64,000 nt of DNA from the NCBI GenBank assembly GCA_900239685.1, contig OENT01000310.1, positions 1-64,000 on the forward strand, read 5' to 3'. Positions 23,680 to 36,400 of the stretch are shown here, piece after piece. This stretch comes from Rotaria macrura (Eukaryota > Rotifera > Eurotatoria > Philodinida > Philodinidae). The position numbers were made by a program, and so were the translations under genes. The notes beneath the pieces were generated by a model. It saw nothing but the letters and a program-made list of their open reading frames with translations, had not been told where the DNA came from and searched no databases. Position 1 is the stretch's first letter, and every line of letters starts with the position of its first letter.

Positions 23680-25725
23680 ATGGATATGAACACAATGTCA
23701 GTAAAAAAGACAACAGATTCAACTTCTTTTACTCTACCGACCATAGACAATTGCGTCTTAGATTATACAGAAATAGACCAGGGCCTTAACTTATGGTCAG
23801 AAATACTTCCTTTGATTGAAAAACAAATTGTTACACTTACAACCGTTGCTCAAGAGATGCAAGAATGTCCTGGTAATTAAATGCAACTACTACGTCAAGT
23901 CTTCATATCATTGTTACTTTTATTTTTTGTTTTCTTTTCAGATCGTCAGAAATATGTTGATGCACTTATTAAAATTGCTTTGCGAGTCAACGATGTCGAA
24001 GAAAAAGCAACTACATGTATTAAAGAAGCACGAACTCAGTTGAAAAAGGTTGAAAAGATTTTATCAACATAGATTTTCCTCTCGAGAAAGGAACAATGAA
24101 CAAATCTATTATAAATTAAAAGATTTCCTATTTCTATCACTAAATAGCTATCATAATAATCTAATCTTAGGAGGTACAACATTAAATTCTAGAGATGCGA
24201 AATTAATATAGACTTTTGTAATTAATTCATACGATTTAAGCGTCCTGCTATGGAAGTCTAAGATGTAATTCCTCAGCAAATTCGATACATGATGAGCACA
24301 ATGCTAAAAAAGTATTAAATAATTATTATATTGACAACTTTGAAGGCTTTCTGTATTCAATAGTGCATATGTACACTGTTTAAATCTCAAAAATTCATAT
24401 GTATTAGAAATATGTTCGGTTATCTTATTCATTAGCTGTTCATAGAAGAAGGAAAGGCTACTAATAGATTTTCTTCAGATAGATCGTGAGAAAATTTGAC
24501 GTTTAACATATCTAGCATGCTTAGATATTTTCTGCTTTAGATCTATTTGATCTAATATTCAAAATACAAATATTCTATTTATTATTTTTGAGTTCAAATA
24601 TATTTTTACGTTTTATCATTCGGTTCTTTTTTTGACTATACTATATTAATCATTACGTTATACGCAAGAATTGAGGTAATGATTGACAATAGTGATAGAT
24701 GAAAATGTATCATATACTTTGAAATGAAAAATGAAGAACATCATTATAGAAACTATAATAATTAGAAGTATGAAGAGAGATACGAGTGAAAACTAAAGCC
24801 TGTCCAATATACATTGTATTCAGCTATCGTCATTCTTTGTTCATAGTTGTGGTATCTAAGACCAATTGGACTGTAAACCAGAATCGAACATGAGAACTTA
24901 AAGTCACTTTATACAAATAAGCAGAGAATCAGACTATCATCAGCTATCGTTCATTGCACAAGTATTCAATTTCATTACGAATTATGAATCTATTATTCAA
25001 CAAATTCAAAATTAGTTGCAGTTTGATAAGCAGAACAACTTACACATTTATAGATCTTCAAGTTTAAGCTTTTTTCTTGATTGATAATGTTGATAATTAA
25101 ATGCTAATATATTGTTTACTAAGACCTTTGATTTTTCTTTAGACAAAACTTATTGATAAAAATGCTGTGGTTCGAGAAAATATTCCTGAACGAAAAGTTG
25201 ATAATAATCGAAATGATAAAAATTCTGATGATGATGATGAAGAAAGTGATAATGAAATGCAAATAGATGAATCACAAATAGATGAACAAGTTGAAGTTTC
25301 TGCATTGAACACAGAAAATTTAGAAAAATTACAAAATCAATTACATAAAATATTGATTAAACAATCTGATTCAAATATATCTAACATTGATGGTGATAAT
25401 CGTTATGCCGATTTTGTTGATTGTATTTCTAAAATGCAAAGTAACGAAAAACCCAAAATCTTTGATCTTGAAGTATTTCATTGAAAATTTAGATGACGAT
25501 GACGATGGTGATACTAATATTGTCGATCAGGTTGTTTCAAATAAATGTCCATTAACACAAAAACCATTTGTTGAACCAGTACAAAACAAAAAGTGCAAGC
25601 ATAAATATGAAAAGAATACTGTACTTAAATATATTGCTGATAAAACTAAATCAAAACGGTCAGCTAAATGTCCATCAGCTGGTTGTAATAATATTCTCAA
25701 TGAAAAAGATCTTATTAATGCTTAG
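23680..25725 (+). CDS. NSMCE2: SUMO E3 ligase NSE2 of the SMC5/6 complex
   Basis: Exons 23680-23872, 23942-24048, 25143-25440, 25493-25725; 276 residues versus 247 in human. The C-terminal SP-RING (zf-Nse) is clear: CPLTQKPFVEPVQNKKCKHK, then ...KRSAKCPSAGCNNILNEKDL, with the Cys-x-His and Cys-x4-Cys zinc ligands in place. The N-terminal part (TLTTVAQEMQECPDRQKYVD, IKIALRVNDVEEK) is helical, as in the SMC5-binding half of the family, followed by an acidic linker and ADFVDCISKM. NSE2 attaches SUMO to SMC5/6 and other chromatin proteins during repair. The last intron is 52 bp; using it removes a false stop. The 1.09-kb intron 2 is less certain: without splicing at 24048 the first two exons would end at 24072 as a separate 107-residue protein with ATTAAA nearby. 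Poly(A) signal at 25759. Confidence 0.8.
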
Positions 25726-25758
25726 ATTCTATATTTTATAGATATTGTTTTCCATTGA

Positions 25759-25764
25759 AATAAA
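25759..25764 (+). terminator. Poly(A) signal of NSMCE2
   Basis: AATAAA 34 bp after the stop codon. Confidence 0.6.
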
Positions 25765-26186
25765 GAAATAGTAAAAAAATAAATAAAATTCACATCCTTT
25801 GATTTTTTTTTCATGTATTAATATGTTAATATTCATCGATTTATGCCAATATACATACAAAAATAGGTTTTTGGCGAAAAGCCATACTTATAATACGAAA
25901 TAAGAATTCTGTTTTTTTTTTTCGTTCAAACAAATTAGAAGTACAATTAAAAAAATACTATGTTTACTCTGTCTTTGTCGCTATCGTTTCATGTTATTTC
26001 TCTCACATATCTTCTGTTTTTTTTCGTCTAAAACGACTAGTTCTAAAAATAATAATAATAAAATACTTGACATGTACAACAAATGGTTAAAACAAACGAA
26101 AGATGAAGTAGAAAGGTATTGAGGTAAAATAAATGTTTATGGTTGTCGATTATAAATGCTTTTTCTTTTTATCTTTTTCATCGACT
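25765..26186. other. Convergent intergenic region
   Basis: About 420 bp between the NSMCE2 poly(A) signal (+) and the ADSL stop codon (-). Only A/T runs and an AAT repeat (26049-26060) are visible. Confidence 0.45.
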
Positions 26187-29100
26187 TTAGTCAGTGGACT
26201 TTGGTGTGATTGGTATCAAGAAATTCTTTAGAGTTGGTTCAACTTCACGAGAAATAAATTCAAAAACCTTGAAAATATTTAAAAAAAAAACAACGAAAGA
26301 GAAATATTAGAAATCAGTAAAACAATATGATTTTACTTGTTCGGGTGCACGACCAATGAATGTCCTCGCATCGAGTATAACATCGAGTCTGCTAACGATC
26401 GGTGCAAAATATGGATCACTTTTGACACGTTCAACAAGATCATTATCAAGACCATCGATTTTAACACGTTCAGCTGATTTCTGTGATAACATACGAATTT
26501 TTTCATGGCATTCTTGTCGATTGCCACCAGCAGACACCTTTATATATATACATACATATATATGTATTAAAATATTTTCACGAACATATTCTAATAGAAA
26601 TTACCATTGCCATAATAATATTTTCAGTAGCCATAAATGGTAATTCTTGTTTAATATGCTTGTCAATTACCTGATTATAAAGCGAAACATGAAAATTCAA
26701 TAACAAAATTATCTTTGTCTTACTTTTGGATAAACAACAAGACCTTCAGAAATATTCTCTAATGTAAATAAGATAATATCCGCAGTCAGAAAAGCTTCTG
26801 GAATGCAAATACGCCTAAATAATAGTTGAAAATTAGAATAGTTATCTGAACATGGTGTGCTTGTTGTTTTTCTCGTCTGTACCTATTAGCACTATCATCT
26901 AGTGTTCGTTCCATCCACTGCACTGAATGTGTACCAAGTGGATCATTGATTAATGTCATCAAATGTCGCGCAAGGGAACAACATCGTTCACAACGCATTG
27001 GATTACGTTTATACGGCATAGCACTCGATCCTATAGAAAAGTAAAACAAAATGAAAAACCAACAAACAATGATTTTATTTTGTTCCATTCGTTCTATTCA
27101 TACCAGTTTGTTCGATTTCGAATGGTTCTTCAATTTCTTTTAAACTAGCTAACAAACGAATATCGGTGCACATCTAAATAATCGTACAACAATCAATTGT
27201 TAGATAGCTAAAAAGAAAAAAAAAGCAACAATTAGCAAACCTTATGAATCGAGCCACCAAAACTGGCGAGTACACTAACTACTTCCACTTCAAGTTTACG
27301 TGTGTACGTCTGGCCACAAATAATAAACGCTCTAGAATAAATAAGAAGTCGCCATGATGAAATTCATTCATTTGATGTTTTCTCTTTCTGCTATTAGAGT
27401 AGAATTGAATTTCTTTTTCTGTTTTTTTTTTTTTTTTATTGATTATAACATGTAAATACTTCCTGTTTCTTTGATACACATTTACTTAGTTACATGAGGA
27501 GTAGGTGTTTACTGAAAACATTATTTCTCTTATATTTAAGGTATACCTCGGGAAACATTCTTTGTGTGTGTGTCATAAGCGAAGCCAGAATTCGCAGATT
27601 AAAAGCTACACAGAACATTAGGTTTTACCAACGATTCTATATCAGTTTTGAGCTATAGAGTTTCAAGCCATAGACATTCATTTTCAGAAGTATCTTATAG
27701 GTAAGACTGATGTGATAGAGCCACTTTTTTTTATTCTTCTATTCTTAGTAAATCAATCTATGCAATAGCAAAATTAGAGCTTCTGACCTAAGATTAAAAG
27801 CCACTACTCGTCGACAACTTATACGTTAGACTAATTTTAATGACTTCACATTTTTTTAATCTACATGAAAAACATTCTTTTACAATTGAACAATAGGTCA
27901 GACAAAGAGAATTAGTATTATTTGAAAAAAAGACAAACTTCTATTTACTTTGAAAAGCCAGCCATTTCTGTAATCATTCGATCTAGTTCTTCAACCTGTT
28001 TTATAATTCGAATAAATATTTGAAAACAAAATAACGATGAAAAATATTGTGTAGTTTTACTTACTTTCGAATGATCACCATTGAATAGCTGAAGAAATGA
28101 TGCTTGTGTGCCGGTTGTTCCTTTCACACCACGAAACCTCAATTGTTTCTTCATTCGATCGAAATTTTTTAAATCCATTAATAAATCTTGGATCCAAATA
28201 CATGCTCTTTTACCAACAGTTGTTAACTGTGCTGGTCTTAAAAACAAGAAAATTCACTACTATGTTTCTCGTAGGAATGTTTCGACACTGACACCATTGA
28301 AAAGTCAAGCGTTTTTCTTCCGTTAATTGATGGGTCCACGAACAAAGAAAACGCTAGAATTTTCCTATTGAAAAATGAAAATTGTTCCCGACTCTAGGAG
28401 GGGAAGAAGTAATCACCATTTTCGAACACTCGAGATTTCTCTTCGTAGAAGAAGATAGATTTGTGATTGTTTTCTTGTTTGGGTACTGTGTTTGTTGAAC
28501 ACGTTAAAAATAGCAACCTCGACGAGTCTAGTATTTTTGAGTACTTGGCATCTAGATCACGATTGTTGATTGATTCTAATCGAGCCAATTTCTGAAGCTT
28601 GGTTCTGAGTAAACACGACTACATTGTATAAAATACCGACGTGATGATAGATTATGTCTTACATTGATAATCGCTATATAAACAAATTCCGTTGACATAC
28701 AAACATAGGTCAACAGCAAACAAGAGTTCATTTCCTCTGTATAACAAGGATGCTTAAGCAAATCTCAAGAACTGCAATTGAATTGATATTTGTCCTCCAA
28801 CCATCATCGGGTGTTATGAACAGTTATTTTTTTATCTTAGCTTACGAAAAAAAGCTTTTATCGCGGTGTTGTTTACACATGGTGGAAAAAATGAAAGTAA
28901 CTTTGTTTGTCGTATTTCAATATGATCAAAGAGGCGAGGAAATTTTTCTCTTCGAAACTTTCATGCCTACATAGTTTCAAAAATAGGACATACTGCATAT
29001 GAGTATAACCAAGTGTTGGCAAACACGCATATTCTTGTGCAAAGTGTGTTAAACGCTGAATGCATCGCACAAGCTAAATAACACAACGTTCAATTAAATC

Positions 29101-29876
29101 ATATAGCTGTAATTTTATACATATGTTACTTTATTGATAAGTATATCAAATGCATCTTTCATAACGATTAAATCCTAAATTGAAAGGAAGATTTTCAATT
29201 TTTTGAATTCAGAAACATCTATATTGCAAGAAAAGCAAGCACACATACAGTATTATCTCCAACATAGGTTGATGTTGCACCAAGATGTATGATTGGTGAA
29301 GCTTTTGGACAACAACGTGAGAATGTATGTACGTGTGCCATAACATCATGTCTTCGCCGACGTTCCTCTGCTTCGGCAAGATCAAAATCAATATTAGTTA
29401 GATTTCTTTCCATTTCATCTAATTGTTCATCCGTAATATCCAAACCGAGTTGCTAAGTAAAAAAGAAATGAGAAAATTCTAAATAATCAATTTCAATTCG
29501 TAAGTATATTAAAATTTCAGTATATATATACCTTTTGACATTTCGCTAACCAAAACCAAAGACGCCGCCAAGTTGAAAACTTTTTAATCTCACTAAAATT
29601 ATAACTCATTTCAGCGGATGCATAACGAGAATTCAATGGTGATCGATATTTTTCACGATCTTCTAGAGATACAGTGAATGATGATGATGATTGATCTTTC
29701 ATACTAGGTCCATTCAATATAATCGGTGAGCGATTTATTTTCGTGGATTGTGGCTGTGATTGTGATGAATACTGATGTTGCTGTTCATTAGATAACGATG
29801 CTTGTAACGCATTTGTCGAATCAGATGTATTTGAGCTTTTCTGACTCACATCTGTCATTGTTGTTAAATCCGACAT
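26187..29876 (-). CDS. ADSL: Adenylosuccinate lyase
   Basis: Thirteen exons: 29876-29532, 29452-29249, 29174-29130, 29073-28994, 28236-28065, 27995-27949, 27331-27241, 27173-27104, 27030-26883, 26814-26724, 26670-26605, 26537-26337, 26267-26187; 1641 nt, 546 residues. The enzyme cleaves fumarate from SAICAR and from adenylosuccinate in purine synthesis, as a cytosolic homotetramer. Landmarks: [52 protein letters not shown] (catalytic His), [15 protein letters not shown], the fumarase-lyase signature [13 protein letters not shown], and [19 protein letters not shown]. All catalytic motifs are intact. About 60 Ser/Gln-rich residues precede the conserved core, longer than in human (484 residues in total). 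The ATG directly follows a 3' splice site (TTTGTTTTCAG/ATG), which points to trans-splicing or a 5'UTR intron. Intron 4 is about 760 bp. Confidence 0.95.
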
Positions 29877-31295
29877 CTGAAAACAAATATATATCAAATT
29901 CAAATCGTAATAGAAGCAAAATATGCTTAGTTAAAATAACTTTTCATCTAATAGATGATATACTAACGAAATAGAATAATACATTAATGTATGAAAAATA
30001 AATAGATAATAAATATGATTTGGGTCATTGCTGTGTGTTTGTTATTTATAAGTCAACACGATACTCGCCTACACGCAAAGAAGTTACGGTCGGAAAGGAA
30101 TATGGCGAGTTTTCTTTCAATCAACACACATTTTCTCCACTATTCTTTTGCTCTGTCTTGGTGCCGAGAGAAAAGAACAGAACAAACCTCATCATAAAAT
30201 AAATAGCAATAGTAGAAGTCCAAGAGAGTCGATGTTTTTTTCTATTCTCTTCATCGTTTTTTATGTGCCCTCCATTTCTGATGCAGTAGTATCAGAGCCT
30301 ATGTAAACAGACCTGCTCGTGACATAGTAAATGTTTAACAAGCACATAGAAATTTATGTATGTTTGAAATTTAACAGTAAAATTTATTTATTTTTTATTC
30401 TCAGTCTTTCACTGCTAAACGCTGTTTTCTGCTACATTCCATTATTTTTGTTTTTTTGTTTTTAGTTGAAGTAGTATCTGTGCGAAAAAAATAAGAAACA
30501 GCAGTTAATATGAGTAGAGTATTTGAGTAAGATGGGAAAAAAAAACAAAGGAAATTTTTCGAAAAATTTCTATTCAATATATCTTGACAAATAAGAAAAA
30601 ATATGATCATAATGATTGACAACAGCTGTCAAGAGAAAATGTTAATAAATGTCATTTGCATGAGATGTAATTTAGTATTTGTATAACAAAAAAAGAATAG
30701 GAAATTCTATCAAAATATTAAATTAGCTCCAGCAGGTATTATCGATCGATTGTTGAAAACGTATAACAATCAATATTTATTCAGGTTTATTGTTAACATA
30801 TGGATAGCATTTACCAATAAGATTTTCTATTAACAATTCAAATAACTATTTCAACGAATAGAAATATGTTTCTATTAAAACTTGATTATAATATTCTTGA
30901 TCTTGATTGTTAAGATTTATAAAATTTTGATTTAGTTTTTTAAAGGATTGCGGTATATCAACGGCAAAAGTATTGTCATGATATTCATTATCATTAAGTT
31001 TTTTTATAAAAAGATTTTGGATCAAATAAATACTCAATTTTTGATGTAGGAAAAATATTTTCTCTAGTAAATGTCTATCTAATAATGAATCATTTAGCTA
31101 TAATGTTTTATACTTAAAATAGAAAGAGTAAAAGAAAATAGAAATAAGTATTGAAATAGAACATTACAAATAACTGCTAATATGACAAGGCGATTCATCT
31201 GCAATTATTATCGAGTAGCAATTATGCTAGGAAAAAAAGCCAACATATGGTGCATAGAAGATGTATAGAACATCAGACGTTAGCTAAAATAATCA
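29877..31295. other. Intergenic stretch, no gene seen
   Basis: 1.4 kb upstream of ADSL (-) and of the unknown gene at 31296 (+). Very AT-rich. A 63-codon frame at 30846-31037 (-) starts with ATG but has Asn/Ile/Lys-rich composition without landmarks; I do not call it. The stretch presumably holds two divergent promoters. Confidence 0.4.
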
Positions 31296-31859
31296 ATGTT
31301 GGCTCTCTTTACTGTCTTCGAATATTTATCCAATGTTCGTCGTGTGTTAAATCGATTTCAAGCTTATTACACAACACCAACATGCTCAACGACAACAACA
31401 ATAATGACAACCGAGGTATCGGATGAACAAACTCTAGCGACTTCTATCTGTAACTTTGGTGAACAGCAACGTGACATTCTTCTTGGTCCTATTCTCAATA
31501 ATATTCTATCAGATAGTCGTTTAAATTGTTTTGATGAAAAATTTCATGAAGATCTTCAAAATGATAATTATCTTGCTCGTGAATTAGATGCATGTTTACT
31601 TGAAATGCGTGACATTGAACGTGATTTATTAAAATTTAAACAACGACAATGTTATTTTGGTGAACAATATTTAGATTTTATCGATAAAAAAGATGAACTC
31701 ATAGATAAGTTTATTGAATATCATGATCAATATGTTTTGAAACATTCAGACTCATCGTCAACAACATCGAAACAAATACGACGACAATCAATAACATATG
31801 AATTTAATATACCTGTATCCAATCGGTTTGATTTATTAAGACGGCAAAATGTCGAATAA
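31296..31859 (+). CDS. Unknown protein, 187 residues, coiled-coil-like
   Basis: Uninterrupted frame from ATG 31296 to TAA 31859, with no intron, unlike most neighbours. Not recognised. A Thr-rich N-terminus (TPTCSTTTTIMTTEVSDEQ) is followed by charged, helix-prone sequence (FHEDLQNDNYLARELDACLL, RDIERDLLKFKQRQCYFGEQ, DFIDKKDELIDKFIEYHDQY) that could form a coiled coil, then a basic Ser-rich tail (RRQSITYEFNIP). No signal peptide or membrane segment. A second in-frame ATG at 31401 would give a 152-residue protein starting at MTTEV. AATAAA overlaps the stop codon. Codon use resembles the housekeeping genes, so it is probably real. Confidence 0.7.
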   Translation: MLALFTVFEYLSNVRRVLNRFQAYYTTPTCSTTTTIMTTEVSDEQTLATSICNFGEQQRDILLGPILNNILSDSRLNCFDEKFHEDLQNDNYLARELDACLLEMRDIERDLLKFKQRQCYFGEQYLDFIDKKDELIDKFIEYHDQYVLKHSDSSSTTSKQIRRQSITYEFNIPVSNRFDLLRRQNVE

Positions 31860-33416
31860 ATAAATGATAAGAAGAGCAATTATTCACTTTTATCTATATT
31901 GTTATTGGTTTTTATTTGTTATATTGTTATGGGCGAACTAAGTTCACACATTCTGGGTACTGGAAAAAAAAACTTACTGAATACGTATTTTATATCTAAA
32001 AATAAATAATACAGAAACAAATCTGCTTTTCTTTGGAGTACGATATTTTCATGAAATACTCGTGTTTCAGTATTAAACTAACACGTGTGTCAACTATTTG
32101 AAAAATTATATTATAAATCGTAGTATGATTAACTGTAACTAATCGACTCCTAGAATGAGCTAAACTATAATAAACCAACTTGATTATATTTTTAATAGAT
32201 TAAAAAAATATCACACACATTTTACTAGCTTTTAAAACCATTAAAAAGGTATAGATTATTCTGTCCTTTTATTTATTTTGAATTGAATGTGTCTAGTTGT
32301 GTAGATCAATGTGATTGAAATGTACTAATACGATGTTAATGTATCGAAAATGTTACATATGGTTTTACAATATATGAGAAGCAATAAATAGATTTTCTTA
32401 TGCATATGGTTTTTAACTTCATCATGCAACAAAATAAAAGACTATTGAGCAGAATAAAACTTGTGTGAGCCTCAAATATCGAAATCCTATGACGTTAATG
32501 GCAATCTGAAGTTCTTATATGTAAGATAGTTATCAATAAATCAAATAAACTGAAGAATTAATTCTTTGCTATCCGATATGTATAAATAATAACTTACTGT
32601 TACCATAGTTTGAAAATCAGCAACGAAATTTATCAATAGAAAATGTTTCGTTCGTAATTTAATACGATATGCAACGAATCCACCTTAACGCATGCTCTAT
32701 TAGTCAGAATAAGCACAATATACCGATAAGATCGATGTGTATCCCGTGAGTGTACTCAATCGAAAAGCAAATTTTTTTGATTTGATACTTATTTTGTACA
32801 ACGTCAACAATTTTTTATTAGGTATGACTCATATGTCTACTACAATAGAATATTTATACATCTACGTATGTTCATAATTGGAAATCGGATTATTTATTGT
32901 GAAATCACACACGATTAGGTTTTTCAGTCACTAGCTAACGGAGTTAACAATGAATTAAGCAGTATATGAATGATGTTGCTATGTAAAAACACAAATCGAG
33001 TTGTTTAATTTATTTTTTCATCAATTCGGAAAAGTGTTTACAAGGATTTGGTTTGATTGTAAACATTAGTATCTATTGGGATTACACGTTTTTATTTCCT
33101 AAGAACGAATGTGAACCACATGTGCACAGAGGGCGTTGCTTTACATATTGAATTCATAGAAGTTTTCTAGAGCTTTTTTGTAGTGTTGTGAACTTTGAAC
33201 ATGACAAGACTGGAAAACCGTTAGTTAAAATCTAAATGGTAACTTAATCTTCAGTGAGTGCAACTCGACGACTTTGAAAAGAGCAAGTAATTAACTTCTA
33301 TATGAAAGAAGGAAACTTCTCAACAGTGTGTTCTCTTCCTGTTTTCGATAAAAATAAATAGAGACAAACGCATTGTATTTCAAATGTAAACAAATCACAT
33401 AACAGTGATAACAATT
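31860..33416. other. Intergenic stretch, no gene seen
   Basis: 1.56 kb between the unknown (+) gene and the end of DDX10 (-). AT-rich, without frames over 61 codons that look coding, without repeats that I can see. Confidence 0.45.
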
Positions 33417-36400
33417 TTATTTTGATAACAAATACAGTGCAAGTTGCTCCGTATCATTGATAGTTTTAGTAGTATCATCATTGATGAACTCTGTAAGTGA
33501 CCGTTGCTTTTTCTTTTTCTTCTTTGTTTCAACAGGTGATAAACTTCGTTTCCTGCAAAAAAGTAAATCAAATTAGATTCTTTGGTAGGTCAGTTTTTCA
33601 AGTGTTATTAACCGTTCTGATCTTTCGTTTTCTTCATTGTCTTTAGAAGGAGATTCTTCGATGCTTGCATTAGTGCCATTGTTTTCTTCCTCATTGCCGT
33701 CTTCTTCTTCTTCTTCTTCTTCTTCTTCTTCTTCTTTACGACGTTTAGCTTCACGAGCTGCTCGCCGAGCTTCTTTCTCTTTGATACGACGTTCCTTAAA
33801 GTGCGAAAAAACTATTAATTGAATCGATTGATTTGTTATCGAGAAACCTTATGTTTTTGTTTGACTAATGCACGATAAGCTTCTTTATCTGTTTTATCCA
33901 TTTGTTGAAGACGAGCCTTAGCTTCTTCAATATTATACATCGATGATTGATCCTCTTCATCCGAATGAACAATAGCCTAGATTTATGATCATATTCATTA
34001 GATGGTTGAATTCAATTCGAGATTATAATTATAAAACTTACATTGCCTTCATCATCGTATTGAATACGTTTATTGATTAGAAGATTCTTTTTTCGTAATT
34101 TTTTGGCTAATTTAGCTTTTGATAGTTTCGTGTCTTTGTCGGATGATTGAAGTAAATCAACAGTTTCAGGTAATTGTTCAAGTGTATCGGTTGTCTTTTT
34201 AACTGTAAACCAATTTTCATCGTTATCATCATCATCGTCATTTTTTTCTTGAACAGTTTCAATCAGATTTGTATTTTCAATAGATAGTGCACCATCAGGA
34301 TCCACTGTTTGTTTTTGTCCTTTTTTCATAAAACGAACTTTTGGAGAAATCTCAAGACCCAATGAGCTATCAAATAAAATACATTACATTAATTAGCAAT
34401 TCTCCAATACGTCATACTAATTTCATTGCGAAAATAATCTATTATTTTATACGTGATCGACACATTCATGATGGAGTAGTTTTATGATATCAAATCGCCG
34501 AGAATATTGACTGAGAATCAAATATTCTTTTAGATTTATTAGAAGATTGAAACTCGAAGACGACCAACATACAGTTGTCAAGAAAGAATATAAAAATATT
34601 GTTGAACTGGCGGATGTTTTTCTTGATTTATTCTAATAGTTTTCCTCATAAATTACTAACGTATGAAAGTTAATGATCAAAACCATCGACTTGATCAATG
34701 TTTCACGTTCATTCATACATCGTTCAAATGTAGAAGTGAATACTGTTACTTAAGAATTCCGGAACTCGCATTCACGTATTTCCCGCATAGAAAAGTAACG
34801 GTGTTTCCGACAGGAAAACTCAGTAAAATGGTCGGAACTTAAAAACAGATATCCGGAAGCCGAATTCTTCTAATTCTTTTCATAATCGAGCAAAGCTAAG
34901 CACTGGATTCATACTTTTCTTCGACTACAAACATCTTGTATATCTTAATCTGAGATGAAATATATTTGATACTACACACAGGAAGATTACGCTCATTTTG
35001 AAAACTGAATAGTAGTACGACGTTTATTAAGATTGATACAGTTTATTCAAGTGAAAATCGTGTACGAAGTATGATCATATATTCTCTATCGAGTCGTCAT
35101 TGCTTACTATATCTTTATCATTTAAATCTATTGAATAGATGCTAGATTGTAGAGAAAGATCAACATCGAAATAGAGAAAAGAAAATTCTTAGTAAAAGAA
35201 TTTTCAAATACTTTGTTAAATTGCACTAAATGAGTATATTTAATAAAATAATAATAATCAACGAAATTACAATTGTAATAAATTCAGCTTCCATTGTTTA
35301 ATACAGTACGATATAAATTCATATTCAAGTGTGTATAACTCAATAGTAAGCTCGTACTCTCAAGTGAATATCCAGTCGAGTTAATTCTCATGTAGGCATT
35401 AAATTATTCAAATCATCTAATGTCAAACTCATCTGCAAGTTTAATAAGGAGGAACACTATCGGTCTCAGTTATTCTATAGAAATCTGTTTTTTTTTAAAC
35501 ACAAACACGTCTTACCTAGAAAAAGCATCTGTGTCGATGGATTTCACATCGAAAACTTTCCGATTGCCCATCAAAATAAGTGAACGAAGATAGGATGTGA
35601 AAGCCTATGAAATTTTTCAAATATGAAAGCCGACATTTTGTTTTTATTGATATAGAAATCTTCCTACTCGTTTTGCTTCTTCTTTAAGTTCTGGAAATTG
35701 TGCACAAAGTGCTTGCAGTTTCGGTGTTAAGTCATGTATATAATTTGGATTTACTCTGCAATCATAAGAAAATTTATATGCAATTTCATCTGAACGGAAA
35801 TAATTTCTCGACATACTCAATCTTTTTTATAGGAACTCTTTTATCTTCTAATTGTTTAATCATTCCTTGTTCTTCACGAGCAGTTAGAATTAATAAACCT
35901 TCTCCACCTTGTTGAAATCTATTTCAAGAAAAGAAACGAAAAAAAAAATAACATGTAGATAATCATTCAAATTCATCAATATTTTAATTTTACCTAGCGG
36001 TTCGTCCAACTCGATGAATATATGTATTTGCATCAGGTGGACAATCAAATTGAACAACCCAATTAATAGCCGGAAAATCTATAAAAAAACATTGAAGAAC
36101 AATGAACAAATGTATAGGCATTCACATACCTAAGCCTCTTGCTGCAATATCTGTTGCAAATAAACAAGCATATTGTTTACGACAAAATGTATCATATACT
36201 GACATTCGTTTCATTTGACCCATGGTACCATATAGTGCAAGTACTGGTAGACCAGGCCGAAGTTTACATACAACATTATATATAAATTTAACCTAGGGAA
36301 ATGAAAAACATCGATATAATATCAAATCTAAAACAGTCGGCATAGTATTCACAGCAAACAGTACTATATTATTCGGAAGTTATCTCTATAGAAACGTCAT

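Noticed and set aside
25441-25492. Frameshift or 20-bp intron in NSMCE2
   Set aside because: A normal 52-bp intron from GTAACG to AATTTAG restores the frame, so no frameshift is needed.
30846-31037. 63-codon minus-strand frame
   Set aside because: Asn/Ile/Lys-rich as expected from AT-rich DNA, no splice partners or conserved motif found.
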